64,000 nt of DNA, from contig NZ_CP060412.1 of the NCBI RefSeq assembly GCF_014297575.1, forward strand, positions 2,294,001-2,358,000, in the 5' to 3' direction. Below the pieces are notes generated by a model that saw only the letters and a program-made list of their open reading frames with translations, was not told where the DNA came from and made no database searches. Of this stretch, positions 25,468 to 33,424 are shown one piece after another. Within the stretch, counting starts at the first letter, position 1, and each line of letters starts with the position of its first letter. Source of the DNA: Dyella telluris (GTDB lineage Bacteria; Pseudomonadota; Gammaproteobacteria; Xanthomonadales; Rhodanobacteraceae). The translations under genes and the position numbers were made by a program.

Positions 25468-25720
25468 CTAAGCCTGTGCCAGGCGCTGTTTGAAGAACTC
25501 AATGAAGCGGCTATACCAGAATGGACGCAGCCCATCGGGTGTGCGCGGGGCCCTGGCGAACGCCGCGAACGCTGCACTGGCCCGCGCAAGGGCCAACTCG
25601 CTGGCCTACCGGTGTGCTCGGCCCCAAAGCTAGAGGCGCAGACCTAGTTCGCCCCAGTTTTTGCGAGTTTTGCTTGAAAGTGCGCGAGGCGCCCGTCGAC
25701 GCAACTCGGGTGCAAAATCG
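25468..25720 (-). pseudogene. Decayed minus-strand coding remnant
   Basis: One minus-strand frame reads like real protein (ending PDGLRPFWYSRFIEFFKQ, then a stop near 25471) but carries at least two internal stops further upstream and has no start. It looks like the relic of a short gene or a transcribed repeat. I cannot name the family. Confidence 0.3.
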
Positions 25721-26416
25721 CACTGCGCGTGAGATTGTCGCAACACCCAGCCATGCAACGTATTAGTGGTGCTGACTACCAACAACTGACACGTACTAAG
25801 CGGCTCCGCGCCGCGCAACATCAGTCTCATGGGACATAACCCGCCAAAATGACCGTTGCCGCGTTGTGCCTCAGGCAGGCACGCACGACCTGGCGCGGGT
25901 GCACACTGGCGCCGTCTACCGTGCCCGCGTACAGGCTAGTTCGTATTCCATTGAGGTGCCAAAACCTTTGAAAATATTAAGATATGATGGGTTCGTGGCG
26001 TCCATTGCTCGGTGTGGTCAGGGCTGGGATTCCTTGTCGAGTACCGGATGAATTCGGTGTGGGATGGCCACTTTTGTGACTGACTTCCGTGCCCGCCAAA
26101 CCCGTGCTGGCGGAATTCTGGCCAAAGCCCAGTGCCAGAACCCGTTGCAGGTCGTGTCTGTTGGACTGGCGCGATTGGCCAGCGCACCGGATTTGCGGTC
26201 CACAGCTTCGTTGAGTCGGTTCACATTTTCTTAGGAGGCTACGCGGCAAATTGACTCCGCGGAGTCGTCCGGGTAGACGAATGGTTGAAAATCGCAGTCG
26301 CAGCGAGCAGTTATCGACGGGCATCGCGTATTGGTGGCATTATTTTTGCTTTGCTTGCCTGGTGTGCGACGCAATCTGGTCCCAACGACTGATTTGGACG
26401 GCCAGGGGGGATACTC
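25721..26416. other. Gene-poor stretch before the SocA-like operon
   Basis: Several overlapping short frames exist on both strands but none has both a ribosome site and convincing composition. It includes short AT-rich patches and probably carries the promoter for the gene at 26417. I see no named element. Confidence 0.35.
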
Positions 26417-26842
26417 ATGAATCAACAGCAACTGTTATTGGCTGCATTGGCGTCGGGGAGTCATGATGACTTTTCGCCCGTACAGCTGCAAAAGCTCATG
26501 TTCTTGATAGATCGCAACATCGGGCCGGCGATCGGTGGACCCTTTTTCAAGTTTGCGCCCTACGACTACGGCCCGTTCGATGTAGGCGTGTACCACGCAT
26601 TCGGCGCCTTGGAGATGATGGGGCTGGCCGAATCATTCGGGTCAGGGAAGGAACGTCGGTACCGAGTAAATGAGTCTGGTCGAGCAATGGCAGTCGATGT
26701 GCTCAACAGAATCCATCCTGAGTACAGTAAGTACATTGCCGAAGTTGCCCATTTTGTGCAGAGACTTTCCTTCACAGCGCTGGTGTCGTCGATTTATAAG
26801 AGCTATCCGGAGATGAAGGTCAACAGCGTATTCAGGGGATGA
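26417..26842 (+). CDS. SocA/Panacea (DUF4065)-like protein
   Basis: The 141-aa protein starts behind AGGGGGGAT. It has the Panacea/SocA layout: FSPVQLQKLMFLID near residues 18-31, a YGPFDVGVY box near 54-62, a small winged-helix-like middle with a YRVNESGRAMA turn, and a closing IYKSYPEM segment. Members of this family act as antitoxins or as adaptors that present proteins for degradation (SocA, PanA). The next gene, three bases away, encodes a proteasome-like Ntn-hydrolase, so a link between recognition and proteolysis is attractive. That link is inference; the family call itself is fairly firm. Confidence 0.7.
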   Translation: MNQQQLLLAALASGSHDDFSPVQLQKLMFLIDRNIGPAIGGPFFKFAPYDYGPFDVGVYHAFGALEMMGLAESFGSGKERRYRVNESGRAMAVDVLNRIHPEYSKYIAEVAHFVQRLSFTALVSSIYKSYPEMKVNSVFRG

Positions 26843-26845
26843 TGG

Positions 26846-27601
26846 GTGACTGCTCTTGTAGGGATTTATTGCAGGGACGGTGTTGTCATTGGGGCTGACA
26901 GCGCAGCCACATCGTCAGCGGCAGGCGGGATGCGGACCATAGAGCAGCCCGTCATGAAGATTGAGATTGTGGACGAGCGGCTGATCATTGCAGGCACTGG
27001 ACAGATTGGTCTCGGGCAGCGCTTTTCAGCCAGAACCAAGGATCTTTGGCAAGCAAAAAAGTTCTCTGGCCTGGACCCAATCCCCTCCGCGAACATGATG
27101 GCCGCGAACGCGATTCAAGACTTCACCTCGACGAACGCCCCGAGGGGACAATACGGCGCGCTGGTAGCTTTTCCATCCAAGGGTGACCGCCATCTTGTGG
27201 AGTTTGCAATCGACGACTTCCAACCGGAGTTTAAGAACGCAAACCTTTGGTATGTGTCCATGGGGAGCGGTCAAACCATCATCGACCCGCTCCTGGGTCT
27301 GATGCGAGAGGTGTTCTGGAGCGATGGGCCGCCTAGCATTCAAGACGCTATTTTTGCGACGACCTGGATGCTCGACCATGCTGTGGCGGTCAATCCCGGA
27401 GGGGTAAATGCGCCCGTCCGCCTGGCCATCCTGGAGAAGTCTCGAGACGAGTGGAAAGCCAGGCTGTTGACCGAAGATGAGTTACTTGAACATCGAGACA
27501 ATGTCGGCGCTGCCAAGGGGGCGCTCCGGAACTACAAGAGCCATATGGCCCACAGCGAGGGTGCGGTGGAGTTGCCGCCGGTCCCCGCGACGGCTGGTTG
27601 A
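26846..27601 (+). CDS. Proteasome-family Ntn-hydrolase-like protein
   Basis: The 251-aa product starts at a GTG three bases after the SocA-like gene. If the initiator Met is removed it begins TALVGIYCRDG, like a mature proteasome beta subunit or HslV: Thr1 would be the nucleophile, Asp17 falls exactly where the family has it (VIGADSAATS), and Lys37 in VMKIEIV matches Lys33 after a short insertion. The region NPGGVNAPVRLAIL resembles the family's D..SGG strand but has Asn-Pro there. No propeptide is present. It may be a peptidase or an inactive relative; it is not HslV, as no HslU is nearby. Confidence 0.65.
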   Translation: MTALVGIYCRDGVVIGADSAATSSAAGGMRTIEQPVMKIEIVDERLIIAGTGQIGLGQRFSARTKDLWQAKKFSGLDPIPSANMMAANAIQDFTSTNAPRGQYGALVAFPSKGDRHLVEFAIDDFQPEFKNANLWYVSMGSGQTIIDPLLGLMREVFWSDGPPSIQDAIFATTWMLDHAVAVNPGGVNAPVRLAILEKSRDEWKARLLTEDELLEHRDNVGAAKGALRNYKSHMAHSEGAVELPPVPATAG

Positions 27602-27816
27602 AGCGGTCCTTCTTGCTCTAGCTGTCGCCAGATAACGCCCTGATCCTAGCCTGGCCCAGGGGCAGGCATGCCGGACCCGACTGAAGTATATTTCTACGGA
27701 TTGGAAGCTCGAATCGCCCCCAAGACTGTCTCGAGCGCTCTCTGGCAATTGCTCGTCGGAAACTAGCGTAGCGAGACTCAGGGAATGAAGTTGGGCCTCT
27801 ACCTGCCACGGAATGT

Positions 27817-28650
27817 ATGAGAATTCAAAAAGCAGACCCTCGCGTCTCTTATCGCAACAATCCGTTGGTCGAAGTGATATGCCAGGCTCGCTTCAGGCGG
27901 TCGGAAATCCTTGAGCGACCACCCGGTTTATTGGAGGACCTCGCGTCAGAAGGTTATACAAACGTCGCTGAAGTCAGTCCGGTGAATATCCACATCAATG
28001 TGGTCGGCCAGCAGGTTGGTGGAACGGAAGTTCGCGAGTCAGTTTCTCCGGCCATGGCAGGAGGATTGCAGTCTTACAACTGTGTAACCCCAGACGACAA
28101 TTGGACAGTGTCGTTCAATGCTGAGTCTGTTTCGCTCTCGTGCAAGAAGTATTCGAGCTGGTCGGAATTTCAGCCGAGGCTTGTCAAAGCGATCGAACTA
28201 TACGGAAAGTGGTATCCAGGTACTAAGGCGGTTCGACTTGGCCTGCGATACAAGGACGTGATTGACAGAAACAAGCTTGGATTGGCTCATCGAGAGTGGC
28301 ACGCGCTCATTGAACCGTTCCTCCTGGGGGCTCTATCGCTCAATGTTTTCGTCGATGATGGCGCGATTCCCGACTCCGAAGTAGCCGGATGCCTGACGCA
28401 GGCGCTTGTTAGGTTAGAAGGCTGCTCGCTCACGCTACAGAGCGCGCTGCTGCGGTCTGTGGCTGACGACAAGAAAACCGTTTTTCTGATTGACTCCGAT
28501 TTTTCCAAGGACTCGGAAGAAATTTCGGAATTGGCGAATTCGGCAGAGGTACTAAGAACCAATTTGAAAGTGTTGCACGAACATGCCGGAACACTGTTTC
28601 GGCGCGTGATCAAGGAGGAATTGCATGGCGCTCTCGAACCTATTAGCTGA
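27817..28650 (+). CDS. TIGR04255-like protein
   Basis: The 277-aa protein opens with YRNNPLVEVICQARF, the hallmark start of the sporadically distributed TIGR04255 family (x-NxPLxEVxxQxRF). The rest alternates strands and helices (for example RLGLRYKDVIDRN near 148-160), with no membrane segment or known catalytic motif. The function of the family is unknown, but members often occur in variable islands. Its 3' end overlaps the next gene by 26 bases and that gene's GGAGG site lies inside it, so the two are coupled. A 215-base gap without recognisable features separates it from the proteasome-like gene. Confidence 0.7.
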   Translation: MRIQKADPRVSYRNNPLVEVICQARFRRSEILERPPGLLEDLASEGYTNVAEVSPVNIHINVVGQQVGGTEVRESVSPAMAGGLQSYNCVTPDDNWTVSFNAESVSLSCKKYSSWSEFQPRLVKAIELYGKWYPGTKAVRLGLRYKDVIDRNKLGLAHREWHALIEPFLLGALSLNVFVDDGAIPDSEVAGCLTQALVRLEGCSLTLQSALLRSVADDKKTVFLIDSDFSKDSEEISELANSAEVLRTNLKVLHEHAGTLFRRVIKEELHGALEPIS

Positions 28651-29119
28651 CCAGAATTACGCAGAAGTCGAGGCTGTTTACGGCGGCGAACGGATGTTTG
28701 CGGCTGCAGGCTTGCGTCACATGGCGACGTTGGCAGTCCCCGGCTACGGGAGCCCCATCCACACCGGTGGAACGGAAACGTGGACTTGGGACTACTTGTT
28801 TCGACAAACGCAGCACGCCCTGCTTACTGAAGCCTGGCGCAAGTTTCTGATTGACGTCGATGCGGCAACTGATTCGGCCACGTTGCAGGTCACGGCGGAC
28901 GTGGCGTTCAAGACTATTCGAGAGAAGGGACCAGCCGGTTTCGATCTGTCGACACTAGAACCTGGTCAAGTCAACGGCGAGCACCTGGTCATGTTGCTGC
29001 GTTGCATTTCGTCTTGGAGAACGCTTTTGCCTGGCTGGGATCGAGCAATCGGGATTGCCAAGCTAGCGCTGGAATCTGAAGGCAAAGATCCTGAGGACGT
29101 CCTCTTCGGAATGCTTTGA
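28625..29119 (+). CDS. Hypothetical protein, middle gene of the TIGR04255 operon
   Basis: The 164-aa product starts behind a strong AGGAGG site located within the preceding gene. I recognise no family. It is acidic and mostly helical in its second half, with a central Trp-rich stretch (TETWTWDYLF near 50-59), and has no signal peptide or membrane segment. It is wedged between the TIGR04255-like gene (26-base overlap) and a peptidase-like gene (four-base gap), so it is most likely a partner or adaptor of one of them. Confidence 0.65.
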   Translation: MALSNLLADQNYAEVEAVYGGERMFAAAGLRHMATLAVPGYGSPIHTGGTETWTWDYLFRQTQHALLTEAWRKFLIDVDAATDSATLQVTADVAFKTIREKGPAGFDLSTLEPGQVNGEHLVMLLRCISSWRTLLPGWDRAIGIAKLALESEGKDPEDVLFGML

Positions 29120-29123
29120 GATT

Positions 29124-29864
29124 ATGGTATTGGCACCGCTTAACCCAATTACATTTGGGCATGATGAAGTGGTCGTCACCCTGTCGCAGGGGCGTACGGA
29201 TCACGGCCACACCGGTCTTGGCTTTTGGGACGAGCAGGGTGTTCCGAACGTCTATCATTTGGATGGACATCATCGAGTCCTCCTAGAGCCCGCGGCGGCG
29301 AAGCAGGGTGCTTGGCTGACCGAACCAGTTCCAATTCCGCCCACTGCCCTCAAGCAATTGGCCGTATATGTCCGGGGCGTCGTCAAATCGCTCTGCCAGC
29401 AGGGCGGAACCGTCGACTATGGGATCGACTTCATTGCGGCCAAGGGGAGCTTCGCCGAGAACGGCGACTACACCCCGCCGGTCGGCTCTACCGGGCTCAC
29501 GTGCTCTTCATTTGTTGTCGAATTGCTGAGGGGTTTCCACCTCAATTTGATTGATGAGACAACGTGGCAGTCGTCCGAGGACAACGTGAAGTGGGCGACT
29601 GGCCTTGCCGAGATCTTCGACAACGTAGCAAAGCAAGTACGTGCTGCGAATCAAGGCGACGCGCTGGCGCAAATGTTTGAAGAACGCGCACGAGTCATTA
29701 CCGCTGCTGCGCCTCAAGGTCTACGGCTGTTGCCTACCGAAGTTGCCGGCGCCGTATCTATGCCGCCGGATCGATGGCCGGTGGCCTACAACGATGCTCA
29801 AGGGCCGGCGCACCAGGCGCGAGCGGTACTCAGCGAAGCGGTAGCCGCCGCCACTACAGGTTGA
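29124..29864 (+). CDS. Permuted papain-like (NlpC/P60 or YiiX-type) peptidase candidate
   Basis: The 246-aa protein has a His early (HTGLGFWD near 29-36, then VYHLDGH) and a Cys later (GLTCSSFVVELLRG near 124-137). This His-before-Cys order and the CSSFV helix resemble the permuted NlpC/P60 or YiiX-like papain fold, in which Cys is the nucleophile. No signal peptide is seen, so it probably acts in the cytoplasm. It is the last gene of a three-gene operon with a TIGR04255-like and an unknown protein. A peptidase or amidase effector role is inferred; fold prediction would settle it. Confidence 0.55.
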   Translation: MVLAPLNPITFGHDEVVVTLSQGRTDHGHTGLGFWDEQGVPNVYHLDGHHRVLLEPAAAKQGAWLTEPVPIPPTALKQLAVYVRGVVKSLCQQGGTVDYGIDFIAAKGSFAENGDYTPPVGSTGLTCSSFVVELLRGFHLNLIDETTWQSSEDNVKWATGLAEIFDNVAKQVRAANQGDALAQMFEERARVITAAAPQGLRLLPTEVAGAVSMPPDRWPVAYNDAQGPAHQARAVLSEAVAAATTG

Positions 29865-29915
29865 TCACAGACAACATTTGGCAATTGTTTGCGGATTCCA
29901 GTCGCGTTGAACATC

Positions 29916-30035
29916 GATTCCGGCAAGCGCTGTGCACCCCGCTGTGCTGGGCTGCGCGAGAACGAGTACTACGGCAACTACTTTGAGGGGTCTCAGCTAG
30001 TGCGATATGAGCCCACCGAGGTCGGGGTGCCGTGA
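29916..30035 (+). pseudogene. Orphan C-terminal coding fragment
   Basis: A frame with protein-like composition (LRENEYYGNYFEGSQL, then YEPTEVGVP and a stop at 30035) lacks any start codon or upstream extension. It is probably the tail of a deleted gene at the edge of the island. The family is not recognised. The rest of 29865-30446 holds no supported gene. Confidence 0.3.
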
Positions 30036-30349
30036 CGTCCGCTTCCGACGCGGAGCCGGCGATCTTGGTGTAGCGGCCCGGGTGGCGACGCATGGCTACC
30101 AGCACAAGTCTGGCCATGCCTTCTGAACCACGCGCGTAGGCATCCTAGTGCAGGTATTCGTGCCCTAGGCCGGGCAAATTCGCAGAAAAAAACCGCAGAG
30201 TGGATCGAAACCAAGGCGGATCGCCCTCTGAAACTACGGATCTCGTGGCCTCTCCTAAGGCCTTGAGGCTCGTTTTGGACTCAATGCCTACACGAGCATG
30301 GAGGGGCAACTCACTGATTTGCAGTTCCTTCCGGCAAGAATCCGAAAGG

Positions 30350-30403
30350 CATAGTTTGTTCCAGGGCCAAAAGCCATAGTTTGTAAAACCCGCACAAACC
30401 ATG
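30350..30403. repeat. CATAGTTTGT repeats near the island/core junction
   Basis: CATAGTTTGT occurs at 30350-30359 and 30375-30384 as direct repeats 25 bp apart, with a near-match in inverted orientation at 30394-30403 (one mismatch). This spacing is like the binding-site arrays at transposon ends or a regulator's operator. Confidence 0.35.
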
Positions 30404-30446
30404 GGCCTAAGAACATCCCTGAACTCCGGCCCGGGGCCGAAACTCG

Positions 30447-30482
30447 TTGCACCAAGCCAGCGCATTGTCCATGATGGTGCAA
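30447..30482. promoter_or_regulatory. NtrC-like half-sites at the ntrB start
   Basis: TTGCACCA (30447-30454) and TGGTGCAA (30475-30482) are exact inverted half-sites of the NtrC consensus (TGCACCA..TGGTGCA) but 20 bp apart rather than about five. The second overlaps the ntrB start codon, suggesting autoregulation. Confidence 0.4.
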
Positions 30483-31484
30483 TGAACGATACGGCAGCTC
30501 GGACATGGGCGGAGCCGTTGGCGACCGGGGTGGCGCTGGCGGACACGCGGCTGCGCCTGAAGTGGGTGAACCCCGCGCTGGCGGAGCTGCTGGATATCGG
30601 GCCACGAAGTGCCGTGGGGCAGTCGCTGGCGGTGCTGCTGCATCGGCCCGAATGGATGGCGCAGGCGGAGCGCGCCCTGCAGGAACCATCACCCCATCAG
30701 CTGCGTGGCATCGATGTGCCGTCCTCGCGCGGGTCGATGGCGCGGGTCGATGTGGCCATGCAACGACTGGCCAGTGGTGAACTGCTGCTGGAAGTGCACG
30801 CGCTGGCACCGCCGTCCGCGTCGGATGCACCGCTTTCGGCCACGCTCCGTGGCTTTGCACATGAAGTGAAAAACCCGCTGGCCGGGCTGCGCGGCGCCGC
30901 GCAGCTGTTGCAGCGGCGCGTGGAAGACGAACAGCTGCGCAGCCTTGCCGGGCTGGTGATCGCCGAGGCCGACCGCCTGGCCGCGCTCGCCAACCGCCTT
31001 CTGCACCACGGTGCGGCCGCGCAACTGGGCGAGGTGAACATCCATGAGCAGCTCGAGCGCCTGGTCGAGTTGCTGCAGGCCGAACCGACGCCGCTGACGC
31101 TGCGCCACGACTACGACCCCAGCCTGCCCGATGTCTATGGCGACGCGGACCGGCTGCTGCAGCTATTGCTCAACCTGGCGCGCAATGCCATCGAAGCCGG
31201 GGCCAGGACGCTGACCTTCCGCACGCGCGCCGAAGTGGGCGTGCGGCTGGGCGAGCGCATGACCCGCATGGCGCTGCGCGTGGACGTGATCGACGACGGT
31301 CCGGGCGTGCCCGAGCACCTGCGCACCACCTTGTTCGAACCGCTGGTATCGGGCCGCGCCGACGGCACCGGACTGGGCCTGGCGCTGGCGCGCGAGATTG
31401 CCCGCGAACACGGTGGCGAACTGCGCCACCTCGGTCGCCCCGGCGAAACCACGTTCTCCCTTTACCTGCCGATGGGGCACGCGC

Positions 31485-31492
<8 letters not shown>
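30482..31492 (+). CDS. ntrB: Nitrogen regulation sensor kinase NtrB (GlnL)
   Basis: The 336-aa cytoplasmic histidine kinase has an N-terminal PAS domain (about 10-115), the phospho-acceptor His127 in FAHEVKNPL and a C-terminal HATPase domain with the N box near NLARNAIEAG and G boxes DDGPGVP and GTGLGLALA. It phosphorylates NtrC under nitrogen limitation and dephosphorylates it when PII signals sufficiency. The start at 30482 sits within a candidate NtrC half-site. The gene overlaps ntrC by eight bases. glnA, often found upstream, is not present in the window's preceding 30 kb, where the accessory island lies instead. Confidence 0.92.
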
Positions 31493-32882
<1,390 letters not shown>

Positions 32883-32892
32883 GAGATCACGC

Positions 32893-33342
32893 ATGAGCAT
32901 CACGATCCGTGCCGCCGGGCGCGCCGATATCACCCACATCGCGCAATGGAACGTGGCGATGGCCTGGGAAACCGAACACAAGGCGCTGGATCCGGCCGTG
33001 CTTGAGCGCGGCGTCACCGCTGTGTTCGACGAGCCTCGCCGCGGGTTCTACCTGGTGGCCGATCGCGCCGGCGAAGCCGTCGGCTGCCTGCTGGTGACCT
33101 ACGAGTGGAGCGACTGGCGTGCCGGTGATTTCTGGTGGATCCAGAGCGTGTACGTGGTGGAATCCGCCCGTCGCGAAGGCGTCTTCCGTCGGTTGTACGA
33201 CGATGCACAGCAGCGCGCGAAGCAGGCCGGCGCGGTGGGGATGCGCCTGTATGTGGAGACGGAGAACGAGCGTGCACAGCGCACCTATGCCGGGCTGGGC
33301 ATGGAGCGCTGTCATTACTTCATGTACGAAGCGGAGTTCTGA
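32893..33342 (+). CDS. GNAT-family N-acetyltransferase
   Basis: The 149-aa protein starts 11 bases after ntrC and is probably in the same transcript. It shows the GNAT fold: a first strand SITIRAA, a central strand with WWIQSVYVVESARREGVFRRLYDDA near 81-105, where the acetyl-CoA loop would be (its RREGVF is a variant of the usual Q/RxxGxG), and a final LYVETENERAQRTYAGLGM. The substrate is unknown; amino acids, small amines or protein N-termini are possible. It is a common neighbour type in core genomes and nothing suggests transfer. Confidence 0.85.
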   Translation: MSITIRAAGRADITHIAQWNVAMAWETEHKALDPAVLERGVTAVFDEPRRGFYLVADRAGEAVGCLLVTYEWSDWRAGDFWWIQSVYVVESARREGVFRRLYDDAQQRAKQAGAVGMRLYVETENERAQRTYAGLGMERCHYFMYEAEF

Positions 33343-33345
33343 GGG

Positions 33346-33414
33346 GCAGGTCGCGCACAGGGTGCGCGCCTGCATGGCCACGGTTTTCTTGTAGGGGCGC
33401 ACCCTGTGCGCGAC
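33346..33414. repeat. REP-like inverted pair
   Basis: TCGCGCACAGGGTGCGC (33351-33367) and its exact complement GCGCACCCTGTGCGCGA (33397-33413) bracket 29 bases. This is the palindromic REP-type unit seen again, diverged, at 44331-44444. It separates convergent genes and may act as a terminator. Confidence 0.7.
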
Positions 33415-33424
33415 GCGGCTCGCC

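Noticed and set aside
25936..26324. Overlapping minus-strand frames before the SocA-like gene
   Set aside because: No starts with ribosome sites and no recognisable motif; they may be relics but cannot be supported as genes.
29865..30481. tRNA gene as island attachment site next to ntrB
   Set aside because: No cloverleaf or T-loop consensus could be found on either strand.
1..30482. CRISPR array that could guide the Tn7-like module
   Set aside because: No regularly spaced identical repeats and no Cas genes were seen.
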